Positions 21,706 to 32,089 of a stretch of DNA of 64,000 nucleotides are shown one piece after another. A program made the position numbers and the translations under genes. Origin of the DNA: Ariolimax columbianus (taxonomy: Eukaryota; Mollusca; Gastropoda; Stylommatophora; Arionidae); the NCBI GenBank assembly GCA_036924085.1, contig JAVGWX010000025.1:31073921-31137920 (forward strand), in the 5' to 3' direction. The stretch's first letter is position 1. Each line of letters opens with the position of its first letter. The notes below the pieces were generated by a model that worked only from the letters and a program-made list of their open reading frames with translations, was not told where the DNA came from and made no database searches.

Positions 21706-21945
21706 TCTCACATTTTTACTCTGATGCTTTAGAGCTTTCTGAAGGATACTCAGAGCCGATCTTAACCTTATCCCATCTACATACTTCTTCCCTGTTATAG
21801 ACATAGTCGGAACAAGAGTCTCACACCAAATCAGCAATAGATGGATCTCTTGTTTCCAACATTAGTTGTTCAATGGATCCTTTCTGGAATGGATGCACTA
21901 GTTCAAAACATGCCAAATGGGCTTTCAATTTAGACTTTTTCTTTG
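21706..21945 (-). pseudogene. Relic of an unidentified exon (B copy)
   Basis: This is homologous to the open 240-nt segment at 42577-42816 before gene C. Readable parts are HLACFELVHPFQKGSIEQLM and ETRDPSIADLV, then, after a stop and frameshift, VPTMSITGKKYVDGIRLRSA. The splice acceptor seen in the C copy is not preserved. I do not recognise the family. Confidence 0.4.
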
Positions 21946-22629
21946 CATGATGATAATTATAAATTTCTAAAAATAAAATTCAAAAGTTAAACAGAAAACA
22001 AATTGAAATTTCAAGCTGAAAAGCACTAACCTATCGTGAAATTGATTGTAATTTACTTTAAATAAAAATGAAATATTATTACTTTACTTGAATACTTGAT
22101 GACCGGTTACTCAGCAGGGGTTATATCACTGTGGGCTTGAGCATCTCCAATGATCTCTATCCTGAACTAATATAATCAATTTATATTGAATAATATAATA
22201 TGTAATTGCCAGCACCTGTTGATAGTAGTGCAAACAATAAACTTCAGTGTTTGATGTGTTTGATCATTTACAATCAAACAACATTATCTCCTAGCTCTAC
22301 TGGTTTGGGAAGGCCAAGAGGAAGATAACAATGGCAGACAGTATCTTAGTCAAATAGGTCGACTGTGGGCCATAAAATTTCCAAAAACAGAGTTAATTGG
22401 ATGCAGAATTGACAAAAGTAGGTTCTTTTCAGTTCATTTATACTATTATTGGGAGTATTAGCAGCGCAAATTTATGAATATGTTTCAATTCATTGTAAAT
22501 CTCTATAGCCATAACAGACTTTTCATTACTAAAAATCAGCGCTGAAAGCATTCAAATGTATGTTTGACTTCATATGTGACCTCAACATTTTTTGTCACAT
22601 GGCGAATAATGTAACTCATATGATAGTTG

Positions 22630-22883
22630 AGGGGACGGCGTGGCCTAGTGGTTAAGTGGCACGGCTCACAACCAGAAGGTGCTGGGTTCGATCCCCATCA
22701 CAGCACCGGCCGTTACCCCGGGGAAGCAAACCCTTAGAAAATGCAGGAGGAAGCAGACCCTTACATAAAATGCATGCTGAAGTCGGATGCACTGGGCCGA
22801 CAGGCGCAACATAAAAACGCAGTGCAACGCACACCGCCTTGGGGATTAGAGAAATAAGGCGAACGCAAAAAAAAAATAAAAAA
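22630..22883 (+). mobile_element. tRNA-derived SINE (family 1)
   Basis: The head begins GGGGACGGCGTGGCCTAGTG with a near-perfect pol III box A (TGGCCTAGTGG) and box B (GGTTCGATCCC). A ~170-bp body and an A-rich tail follow. It is flanked by a 12-bp duplication ATATGATAGTTG (22618-22629 and 22884-22895). The paralogous site before gene C (about 43820) is empty, so it inserted after the duplication. Other copies: 9381, 24156, 31650, 43155 (partial), 51085 and 56666. Confidence 0.92.
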
Positions 22884-23194
22884 ATATGATAGTTGCTATT
22901 GCGACTAGAAAAACCAAGATGGCCACGTCTTAATGACTGTGCTCTTGACTCACTACAGTGTTTGTGTCGTTTTCTTATGTTTGGTGGTTCCTATTCAGAT
23001 TATAATTCACAACTCTTTCACCAGGTGGTATTAAGGACTCTGTTCTGTGCAATTGATATGCTTTCGTTTGGTTAGCTATGGCTTAGTATGCAGAAGTCTC
23101 TAACACTGTATTCTTTGTCTGGCAATTATTTATAAAGTCTATTGAAGGATACTCTTTTCTTTACAATGTAAAGTGGCGGGAAGAATGCCACATA

Positions 23195-23480
23195 GATTAC
23201 AGGCACAACCAACTATCCAGAAAAGACTAAAGTTATCATACTGCATCTCTTGACTGGCCACAATAGATTGAGACACCACCTGAACACTAAATCCAAGATA
23301 GGTACTACCAGCCTACATTACTGCATCCTGACAAACATGACAGCAGCACATACACTTCAGGACTACCCCAAGCACACAGATCTGAGAAGGATGTGGCCAT
23401 GCTCACTATCCCCGAGGAGAAACTGTACAGTGGTATTGATACCCTGAAAAAGACAGCATAATTTATTGAAGAATCCAAAA
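23195..23480 (+). mobile_element. Old RNase-H LINE 3' relic
   Basis: LTGHNRLRHHLNTKSKIGT and MTAAHTLQDYPKHTDLRRMW are decayed versions of the C-terminal cysteine/histidine region found in the younger LINE copies (compare 58000-58240). No tail or TSD is recognisable. Confidence 0.6.
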
Positions 23481-24145
23481 TCCTAGTCTAAATGAGTAAT
23501 GATCACAGAAGAATAAGGTGCCCATATAGATATAACTTGCTGTAAAATGCCATACAATATAACATCTAGATGTGATCTTACCTGCCTGATGCAAATGTCT
23601 TGAAGTTTACGGTCGGTTTAATTTTTCTACCTGCACAATCTGATTTCTTATTTAGTTGCTCCTCTACTACCAAGATTTTTAGATGTCTTTTCTTTTATTT
23701 GTTTAGCGCAGATTACACTTATCCACTTTGCTGTTCGTAGTGGAGCCAAGATGAGGTTGTTGCAGGCTAATAGTAAAAAGGCTACATGTGCAGCATGCAT
23801 AAAATAGAAAGTATTTATGCAGATAGTTAATAGAGCCAAATGCAAAAGATGTATTGAGGGTGCCATTGTGAACAATGAACCCATATCAGATTTGTTTTTT
23901 TAATGTAAAACTCAATATATGTATTCTTCTAGGTTTTGTCACTTTTTCTTCAGTTACAATTGTTGATTTAACAGAGAAATATAGTCATTTTTTATCTTTG
24001 AATCTACCATTCTAGAATATTTTTTCTGGACTATTCAAATTAGGAAGAAAAGAACAGTCTTCTAGCTGCATCTTACTCTTCATGTTGTAATAGGTGTAAA
24101 TAAGTCTAGCAATGACTGTCTGTAATCCTGGTATACAATTACGCA
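23481..24145. other. Gene B intron 1, anonymous
   Basis: AT-rich DNA. The last ~120 bases align with 44030-44120 before gene C. I see nothing coding. Confidence 0.5.
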
Positions 24146-24153
24146 GTTTTTGT

Positions 24154-24155
<2 letters not shown>

Positions 24156-24193
<38 letters not shown>

Positions 24194-24430
24194 GTTCGCC
24201 TTATTTCTCTATTCCCCAAGGCGTATGTGCATTACACTGTGGTTTTTATTTTGCGCCTGTCGGCCCAGTGCATCTGACTTCAGCATGCATTTTATGTAAG
24301 GGTCTGCTTCCTCCTGCATTTTCTAAGGGTTTGCTTCCCCGGGGTAACGGCCGGTGCTGTGATGGGGATCGAACACAGCACCTTCTGGTTGTGAGCCGTG
24401 CCACTTAACCACTAGGCCACGCCGTCCCCC
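24156..24430 (-). mobile_element. tRNA-derived SINE, long poly-T, 10-bp TSD
   Basis: Reverse copy of SINE family 1 with a tail of over 30 T at the left. It is flanked by GTTTTTGTGT (24146-24155 and 24431-24440). The C paralogue (about 44125) has a single GTTTTTGTG and no insertion. Confidence 0.92.
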
Positions 24431-24699
24431 GTTTTTGTGTCTGATACCAGGTAGTCAAAAATCATTTAAATTCATTCAAATGTTTTTTTTCTGGATTACC
24501 GTGTTGGACCTATCTTCACTCAGTCTGTTTCTCTATCTCATTTGTGAGATCTACTTAGAGGACACTCATAGTTGTAGGGCCACCAAGACATCACACTTTG
24601 TCCAGCTATTCTCAAGCGTGCGGACTACATACATGGGCTTCTTTAATGTGGTATCTATGGTATCATTAAATGAGGTTTGGCACTTGCTTTTGGTGTTAT

Positions 24700-24960
24700 G
24701 AGTTTGGTCTCTTTTAGAGAGACTCAATATGTTTCATTCCGTTGCCTTTGAGTAAATTTAATCATCTCTGTGTCTGCTTTATGTAGGTTCCACACTTCAA
24801 AACCATATACCATAACTGGATTAGCCATGCTGTTATAGGTAACCTCTACAAAAGGACATACATTCTCCGACACAGGCATTCTGAATGAAGATCAGCTGGA
24901 GGTTACCCTCCTGCTTCTTCTTTGGTCTTTGATACTAAAAATAAAGACGATGATAATGAG
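24700..24960 (-). mobile_element. Possible LINE relic shared by B and C
   Basis: A block almost identical at 44390-44650. On the - strand it gives short LINE-like phrases (MVYGFEVWNLHKAD; SLSKRDQTHNTKSKCQTSF) with stops. Identification is weak; it predates the B/C duplication. Confidence 0.35.
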
Positions 24961-25018
24961 TGACCTTCAACAGTGCAAAGGCTGAGAGTGAAAGGGCATG
25001 TTGAGATGCAACTAGCAA

Positions 25019-25380
25019 TATTAGTACCCGCACTGTAACCTGCCAGGTATATCACGAACGGCAGCTATTGAGGGTTGAGCTTGGCACTGGTTACCTGTAG
25101 AAACTTTGAGCACTAGAGAAATAAATGACAACGTTTACATATTGTGGTAGAAGAGGAGCAACTCAGTCGAAAATATTAGTACCCACACCATCTGTGTTAC
25201 CAGGCCTTAAAAGGGGAGTAAAGAATAACTGCACTGTAACCTACTAGGTATGTCACGAACGGCAGCTAATGAGGGTTGAGCTTGGCACTGGTTACCTGTA
25301 GAAATTTTGAGCACTAGAGAAATAAACGACAACCTCTGTACCTTATGGTAGAAGAGGATCAACTCAGTCTAAAATATTAG
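25019..25380. repeat. Tandem duplication just upstream of gene B exon 2
   Basis: A ~160-bp segment (GCACTGTAACCTGCCAGGTA ... AACTCAGTCGAAAATATTAG) is repeated about 210 bp later with few changes. Gene C has a single copy (44715-44870), so the duplication is specific to B. Confidence 0.85.
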
Positions 25381-25415
25381 TGCTCAAATATTGACAATTG
25401 TGTTTTCTCATGCAG

Positions 25416-25464
25416 GTCAGAGAATGGATTCTTGTATCTTTGAACTGAAACAAGAAGACACCAG
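25416..25464 (+). CDS. Gene B exon 2 (49 nt)
   Basis: The exon lies between a TCATGCAG acceptor and a GTAAGT donor. It reads, in frame with exon 1, SQRMDSCIFELKQEDT and exits in phase 2. The C copy (44901-44949) has the same length, splice sites and phase and reads SQRMDSGIFELKEEDI. LKQE (LKEE in C) fits the SUMO-acceptor pattern. If exon 1 is untranslated, the ATG at 25424 is the start. Confidence 0.7.
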
Positions 25465-25825
25465 GTAAGTGTACATTTGTAGTGCAGATCAGCCAGATCA
25501 GAAAGATTGTTGTTGTTGTGTTAGATGTGGTAATGATTATTAGCTGCATCTTTGATTCATTTGTCTTGTTTATTTGATATGGACATTTTTTAGTTTATTA
25601 CTTTAAAGGCTGTTCTGCAAGCATTTTGTAAATGATGGCTAAAGAGAGCTTAGCATGGGGCTAGCAATCATCATATGGAAACAATTTGTTATAGAAACTA
25701 CTAACACAATAGCACACTAAGTCCTATGATGCAGACTGCCTGTAAGGAACCTTCCGCAGTGGCTGTCATAAGTTTCGTATTGGGCCAAATTGAGATGATG
25801 AAGAAATCCTGAGTGTTTTGTACAA

Positions 25826-25985
25826 ACTATGATTACATTGTCCAAAATATGATTACATTGTACAAACTATGATTACATTGTACAAACTATGATTACATTG
25901 TACAAACTATGATTACATTGTACAAACTGTAATCGCATTGTACAAATTATCATCACTCTGTACAAAATATAATTACATTATACAA
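25826..25985. repeat. 20-bp minisatellite, about 8 units
   Basis: Unit GTACAAACTATGATTACATT, degenerating toward the right. Gene C has about two units at 46345-46380. The mariner element is inserted at its right end. Confidence 0.9.
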
Positions 25986-25989
25986 GCTT

Positions 25990-27449
25990 TGAGACGTGTT
26001 CAAATGAAACTGGACCTAACTGTACTAAGTAAATATACGTGTGATGTGCATGAAGACGTCACTTCTGATGTATACAGTGCATACCAACCGTCAAGTTTGC
26101 AAAATTTAATTATCCTCCCACTCGTTGTTTCCTCAGCAGACCGTTGAAAACATGGCGGGTTTGATACAGAATCCATCCAGAGTTGATCAGCGAGCAGTGA
26201 TTTGGTTTTTAACAGCTGAAGGATGTCGACCAGTTGACATTCATTGTACAATACAGGCAGAGTGTGGTGACAAAAGTATGGCGAACGTAAGCTCTGGTGA
26301 CGGTTCACACGAATTGCTCCATCAATTTTGGTGATGGCATCTTCTGACTCAACAATATGTGCATGACCTGGTCTCGAATGATCTTTCGCTAACTCACGTC
26401 CTACTTTAAACATTGTTGTCTTCTTCTTCTTCGTACGCAGTCAGACAGTAACTATTATTTTTTCGAAAAAAGCAGCGGTCATCCTGAGGCTGTCGACACT
26501 GCCATAGAGCTTGTCTTGTGGTTCCACTGGTGATGGCCACATCTGCCCTCTCTGATCCTCGTATGTCGGGCAGTTCTGCAGCAGATGTTCAGCGGTCATT
26601 TTCCCGGTACCACACGGGTATTCGTCGGTTCCACCTATCTTCAATTTGTTGAATATGTGGTACCTCAGTCTATTGTGGCCAGTGCGAAGTCTGAAGACAA
26701 CGACCTGCTCTCTTCTGTTCAGCTGGTAATATGCATCGTTTTTGGTGTAACCAGTATGTTCGGTTTCCCATTTGGTCATGTATCTGGCTTTAATAAGCCG
26801 TTTTGACTCTTCGTACGTCATACTAGTATCTGTTTGTGGTAGTCTTGCGCCTTCTTTTGCCAGTCTGTCTGCCTCCTCGTTGCCTTGGATGTTGCAGTGT
26901 GATGGGACCCACTGTACCACTACCCTTTTTGGTGCGGACTGCTGGCATAGTTGACAGAGTGCTGTTCTTAAGTCATTAAGCTCAGTGTTTTTCTGGCTGT
27001 TTAGCGCTGTGACTACGGCGAGAGCATCTGTAAGCAGGACTATATAGCTTTCATTTTCTTTATGTGTCACCATTTCTTCCACTGCCGCCCTCAGTGCCTC
27101 TGCCTCCGCTCTGAAATTGCTTGTGTACTTACCAGTAGCGAATGACAGTGTTATTTTTCTGCCATTTGGTAGGTTCAGGAATGCTCCTGCCCCTCCGTTC
27201 TGTGTAGTGTTTGTTACAGAACCGTCGGTATATGCATGGGTCCAGTCCATGCTTGGGTAGTTTTTCGATATCATTGTTGTCTAATTCTTGACTGTTGTCT
27301 TCGACACACTTTTGTCACTATACACTGTCTGCATTCTGCGATGAATGTCAAAGTTGATGGTTGGTATGTGCTGTTTGCATCAGAAGTGACATCATCATAC
27401 GTATGTTCACTTGGTGTAGTTAGGTACGGTTTCATTTGAACACGCCTCA
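25990..27449 (+). mobile_element. Mariner-like DNA transposon, rearranged
   Basis: The ends are long inverted repeats: TGAGACGTGTTCAAATGAAA on the left; on the right, reversed, TGAGGCGTGTTCAAATGAAA. Similarity continues for over 100 bp (CACTTCTGATGTATACAGTG against CACTTCTGATGCAAACAGCA). Inside, the + strand at 26152-26330 gives the transposase N-terminal HTH (RAVIWFLTAEGCRPVDIH; QAECGDKSM). The next part of the same protein is on the - strand (GRELAKDHSRPGHAHIV), so the interior is inverted. The DDD core is gone. A LINE (26422-27271) has inserted. It lies in B intron 2 and is absent from C. Confidence 0.8.
26422..27271 (-). mobile_element. RNase-H LINE, intact 277-residue 3' frame
   Basis: 5'-truncated non-LTR element on the - strand with an uninterrupted frame (27274-26441). 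RNase HI domain: AYTDGSVTNTTQNGGAGAFL, NFRAEAEALRAAVEEM, IVLLTDALAVVTALN and PSHCNIQGNEEADRLAKEG, which keep the four acidic catalytic residues D, E, D, D. A C-terminal Cys/His region follows (CGTGKMTAEHLLQNCPTYED). The 3' end is GCGTACGAAGAAGAAGAAGA. The TSD is CATTGTTGTCT (26411-26421 and 27272-27282). It is nested in the mariner. It is the best-preserved member of the family most active in this window. Confidence 0.9.
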
Positions 27450-27575
27450 TATGATTACCTTGTACAAAATATTATTTTAAGCAAACTTTTAAATTCTTAT
27501 TAAGGGAATAAATAAAAGGCTCTAGTTTGAATATTTGAATTTGGTTGACTTGTTTATGTTTTCTATTCTTCCTAG

Positions 27576-27684
27576 TTATCAGAAACAGATCATTCATACT
27601 GTCACAGAAACCAAACCAGAAAACTGGGGAAACTGTAACCCAAATGGCGAATCAACACAGATAAAACAGGAGCTAGATTATCAG
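27576..27684 (+). CDS. Gene B exon 3 (109 nt)
   Basis: After a TTCCTAG acceptor, the first base completes a serine codon, then 36 codons: YQKQIIHTVTETKPENWG ... STQIKQELDYQ, then donor GTATAT. The C copy (46493-46601) is the same length and differs at a handful of residues. IKQE fits psi-K-x-E. The donor is followed by a short TA run. No domain is recognised. Confidence 0.75.
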
Positions 27685-27845
27685 GTATATATATATATAT
27701 ATTCAGCATCATTTTGTCATTTTGCTCCATGTAAAGCATATGGCTACTACTACAGTGCATAGCCACTGATGATCAAAAGGTGGTTCCATATTTATCTCAG
27801 AACCAATACAAAAGAATGGCATTTTCCCAAAAAAGTTTATTGTTC

Positions 27846-27955
27846 ATATAGATGGATGATGACAGAGGTTATGAAGGACTGGATTAATGTTCTGTGGAAC
27901 ATATAGATGGATGATGACAGAGGTTATGAAGGACTGGATTAATGTTCTGTGAAAT
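27846..27955. repeat. 55-bp tandem duplication
   Basis: Two adjacent copies of ATATAGATGGATGATGACAG...TTCTGTG, period 55, in B intron 3. Confidence 0.85.
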
Positions 27956-28156
27956 AGATATCTTGGCAGTTTTCATAACTCACACACTTGGCTAGAACTT
28001 GATGCATTTCATCTACATTTGTCTGAACAGGTGACAACACTAGCCGACTGCAGCTACTCTAATTTTTAGTCAAGTCAACAAAACATTTAAAGATTACTTG
28101 AGAAAGGAATATGAATCATGACTGTTGGCTGATAACTTTCTGATTCACTATTTTTT

Positions 28157-28558
28157 GTGACTGGTGGTGGTGGATGCATAAATTAGAGCAGAGTAGACCC
28201 GCACCCTGTCAGGTGTCATCTATGCCGCTCAGTTGACCACATAGCCAAGAGCTGATGTTATGGCCACAAAGTCCCTTTTCTTGCGACATATTCTCTGTGG
28301 GACGAGAATCCCTAGAATAATTTTGAGTCAATTTTTAATTTGAATTTTGCTCGGGTAGTGGCTGTTAAGTTTACTCTTTTTAAATTTCCAACTGCCAAGG
28401 GATTTTTAACATCCGCGCCACAGCACACGGGTGTCTGATCTACTACTCAAAGTTCAGGGAAATTTTTCCGGATGATCCATGTGAAAAAATCCCGGTCTCC
28501 ATCATTATTTGAACCATCGACCACCAGCACCTAAGGCAAACACCTTACCCCGAGGCCA
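28157..28558 (-). mobile_element. Second tRNA-like SINE (family 3), shared by B and C
   Basis: On the - strand the head (right end) reads TGGCCTCGGGGTAAGG, box A-like, and GGTTCAAATAATG, box B-like. A ~330-bp body follows. A homologous copy is at 49136-49505 in the same intron of gene C, so this family is older than the duplication. It ends beside a CA repeat and a short C tract. Confidence 0.6.
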
Positions 28559-28928
28559 CACACACACACACACCCCCTTCCCCGATGTTAAAAAAGCCTC
28601 TGCATCAAAATGGTTGTCAACAGTTTCAAAGAAAATTGCAGAAAAAATAATTGAATAAATGCTGCATTATCAATGCTTTCAATGGCACAGGAATTATGTA
28701 TTTTTGGACAATATCAAAAGCTCATAGTATGATTCACAGAAACCAGACTCTGAATGAAAAGTTGAAGTCTGGGTAATATATACCACTTAATATTATCATT
28801 TTGCTCGTAGTAAATTATCTTTGATCTTACACATTTAGAAAATAATTAAGTATCTTAGAAATGCAGGCTAAAGTTACTCTAGAAAATAAGGAAATCTAAA
28901 ATGTCACAAGTTATCATTTTTGGCTCAA

Positions 28929-30702
28929 TGTGACAGATTTAGCCTGGGCAGACAAATCTTGTCTCCCCACGGACTTCCCACCGGGACCTGACCACTCAGT
29001 CGGCGAGTACCGCGACGGATGGCGGAGTAAATGGACGCCATCTTGTAAGTAGCGCCGACTAAGAAAATAGTCTTGTGTTATAAAAAGCCTGGCGGGCCAG
29101 GAGCAAGAGCCTTTTTTCTTCTTCTTCTTCTTCTTTGTACGCTGTCAAACGTCAACCTGTATTTGCTCGAAGAAAGTGGCGGTCATCCTGAGGCTGTCGG
29201 CACTGCCATAGAGCTTGTCTAGTGTTGCCACTGGTGATGGCCACATGTGCTTTGTATGGCAGTTTTGCAGCAGATGTTCAGCGGTCATTTTCCCGGTACC
29301 ACAAGTGCATTCGTCAGTGCCACCTATCTTCAGTTTATTGAATAGGTGGTACCTCAGTCTGTTGTGGCCTGTGCGGAGCCTGAAGACCATGACCTGCTCT
29401 CTTCTGTTCAGCTGGTAGTAGGCATCATTTTCTGTTTCATATTTGGGTAAGTATGTGGTCCTAATAAGCCTTTTGGACTCTTCGTAGTCTTGCACCTTCT
29501 TTTGCCAGTCTGTCTGCCTCCTCGTTGCCTTGGATGTTACAGTGGGATTGAACCCACTGTATCACTACTCTTTTTGTTGCGGACTGCTGGCATAGTTGAC
29601 AGAGTACTGCTCTTAAATCATTAACTTTTTTCTTACAATACGCGATTGGGGAACACGAAGCATTAGACTGCACGATTTGAGAAGACTAGGAGACATTTGC
29701 AGAGAAGACTTCACACGATTTAGAGAACGATTTGAAGGAAAGACGATCCTTAACACGATTTGAAGGAGGGAGGAACTTTACACAATTTAGAAGAGGATCC
29801 TCACCTTACACGAATTCGCAGGAAAGACAAACGTTACACAAAATTTGCAGAGAAGACAAACGTTACACCATCTGCAACAGATACGCTACGATACATCTGC
29901 AGAAATATTACACGATTTTTGAAGAGTGAGTCATTGAAGAGAGACAGTTGAGCGCCGCACACTAAGAGGTCACAGCACGAGCTACAGTTTTTTCAGGTCT
30001 GACGCATTTACACAAGGTTTTCAAGCGGCCGACACCTTGAACGAGTTGACCACCTTACTTTGAACTGGACGTCACCTCATCTGAGCTCCAGTTCTAGGTT
30101 TTTAAAGTCTACACCTGTGAGTATCCTTTCATTTAGGCTGGGGTGTGACCAGGGTCAGCTATGTGGACGATCCTCCAAGCAGTTGGCCATAATCGACCAC
30201 TGTGGGAGTGAACGTTGTCATCTAGAACGTGTGCTGACCCGCGACACACTATCACGTGGTCAGTCGGCTCCTGTTCAACACACGTCAGTTCAATCAACAC
30301 ACATCAATTCATACCTGCGGCTGCTGATTCGGTCTTTCCTGACATCCATAACGGAATTCGTCAAGCGAAAGGACGAATGAACAAGATCTAACTGGGTTGA
30401 GGTCGCAACACGAGGTACTAACCGGCGCTGTTCCTGCCATAATTCGGACTCGTGTTACGTCACGACAGACCAAGCTCGGGAAAAGTGACTGTTGACAATA
30501 GTTTAGGTATAGGGGTAGAGATTGTTAGGTTAGGTAATCCCTGGATAAGAGTGACTGAGTTGTGAATAGGAGTGCCAGTGTAGTAAGGAATAAAGAATTT
30601 GTTTATCTAAGTTTATTGTTAGATTCTGTTAGATTTAGGTGTGTAGATGAAGAGCAGCCTTAGTTAAGTTGGATAGAGCAAGACCCTGTTCTCTCTGCTA
30701 CA
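28929..30702 (+). mobile_element. Solo LTR with 4-bp TSD
   Basis: The sequence begins TGTGACAG and ends GCTACA (TG...CA), flanked by TCAA on both sides (28925-28928 and 30703-30706). The C paralogue reads GGCTCAAATCAAAAG with a single TCAA, so insertion is certain. Without a nested 504-bp LINE fragment it is ~1.26 kb. Inside are TATAAAAAG (29079), degenerate ~35-bp repeats around ACACGATTTGCAGAGAAGAC (29670-29900) and AATAAA (30589). There is no gag/pol and no second LTR, so it is probably the product of LTR-LTR recombination. A 4-bp TSD would suit a Gypsy-type element. Confidence 0.75.
29121..29624 (-). mobile_element. RNase-H LINE fragment nested in the LTR
   Basis: On the - strand: KRVVIQWVQSHCNIQGNEEA, then frameshift, then ENDAYYQLNRREQVMVFRLR, TGHNRLRYHLFNKLKIGGT and CGTGKMTAEHLLQNC. 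The (GAA)n tail is at the left. The TSD is CTTTTTTCTT (29111-29120 and 29625-29634). Confidence 0.85.
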
Positions 30703-30739
30703 TCAAATCAAAAGATGAATGACCATGACAATATGGATG

Positions 30740-31045
30740 TTAAATAAAATGAGTGGGCGAAAAATGTAGCGTTAGTGATTGTACTGACAGCAACTTACAG
30801 CTGGCTTCTTGCATCAGGGTCAGTGACTCATAACTGACCAAGACCCTATTCCCCGTCCAAATGATGGTGCTAGAAACAGACTACAACTATGTATCCTGTC
30901 TAAAAAGATTAGGAATATAAGAGTGAAGACAAGCCTGGTCTACAAATATGTACTGAAATTGGATGTGCCAGGCAAAAATACGGAGATATCACAGCCTTGC
31001 TGTTAACTATGACACATCACAAACATCCTTTTTGGAATGATCGCC
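30740..31045 (+). mobile_element. Ancient family-2 dispersed repeat
   Basis: A diverged relative of the repeat at 61739-62094; for example CAGCTGGCTTCTTGCATCAG corresponds to AGCTGACTGCTAGCATCAGG. It is shared with C (50329-50615). Confidence 0.6.
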
Positions 31046-31064
31046 AAGGTGGAAATCAAATGAG

Positions 31065-31480
31065 AAACATATGGCAGAACAAAATCAAAACAACAGAGAT
31101 AAAAATTCTAAGGAAATGCATCTTTCTTGTGGCAATGTACCGATGGGAAACATGGACCATCACACAAACACTACAAAAGAAAATTTAGTTTTTCCAGAAA
31201 AATTGCACCAGAAAGTTTACCACGGACAGCAAAAAAGAAAAAAGTCACATTCTAAAGTGGCAAGTTAACAGTATTACATTAAGAAAGCTAAAATACTTTG
31301 GCCACATCAAGTAACAAAATAGTCTGGAAAAAGCTATAGTGGAAGGTATGGTACCTGGAGAACAAGTCAGAGGCAGACCAAGAAGAAGATGGCCACATGA
31401 CATCAAAGATGGTGTGATGGAGGTGGGAGATCTGGCTAAAGATCAAGAGAGTAACTGTGATGAGAGCGATGTTGACCAAA
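31065..31480 (+). mobile_element. Old LINE relic shared by B and C introns
   Basis: Frames give KIKTTEIKILRKCIFLVAMY, LRKLKYFGHIK and EGMVPGEQVRGRPRRRWPHD, the extreme C-terminus of a non-LTR RT. The copy at 50640-51050 is ~98% identical and shares the same stops. Confidence 0.7.
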
Positions 31481-31649
31481 GGACATGCTACATAATGAGA
31501 ATTGAAGCTTTTTATATTTTTTATCTGAAGTGCTCAAATGAAATGTCCGTGAAGTGTCCAAGGAGATAACTTGTAAAAGTTCATGCCATATGATTTAAAA
31601 AACAAAATTGAACATGCAGTGTAATTTAGCCAAATTTGTGCTGACATAT

Positions 31650-31897
31650 TTTTTTTTTTTGCGTTCGCCTTATTTCTCTAATCCCCAAGGCGGTGTGCGT
31701 TGCACTGTGGTTTTTATTTTGCGCCTGTCGGCCCAGTGCACCCGACTTCAGCATGCATTGTACGCAAGGGTCTGTTTCCTCCTGCATTTTCTAAGGGTTT
31801 GCTTCCTCGGGGTAACGGCCGGTGCTGTGTTGGGGATCGAACCCAGCACCTTCTGGTTGTGAGCCGTGCCACTTAACCACTAGGCCACGCCGTCCCC
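31650..31897 (-). mobile_element. tRNA-derived SINE, 14-bp TSD, empty in C
   Basis: Family 1 SINE in B intron 3. It is flanked by TTGTGCTGACATAT on both sides (31636-31649 and 31898-31911). Gene C has one copy of the target (about 51455) and no SINE. Confidence 0.95.
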
Positions 31898-32089
31898 TTG
31901 TGCTGACATATGAATCAAAAGAGATTACCAAGACAGTCAGTCAGGATCGTTCAAATGCTGATGGGAACTTCCTGAAAATGCCAGAACAGGGGATGAAACA
32001 TGGATATGATGTTGAAGCAAAATGCCATTACATTGGGTTGAAACTTCTTAACTGGGACCAAAAAAACACATCTGTCGCTCAAATGTGAA

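Noticed and set aside
22630..22720. Functional tRNA gene
   Set aside because: Box A and B are good, but the same head recurs with one conserved body and an A-rich tail at many sites with target duplications; it is a SINE.
29732..29951. Two overlapping frames rich in TRFEGGR/RYTKF
   Set aside because: They arise from the degenerate ~35-bp repeats within the LTR.
30060..30380. 106-codon frame inside the solo LTR
   Set aside because: There is no similarity to gag or other retroelement proteins, and LTRs rarely code; left as chance.
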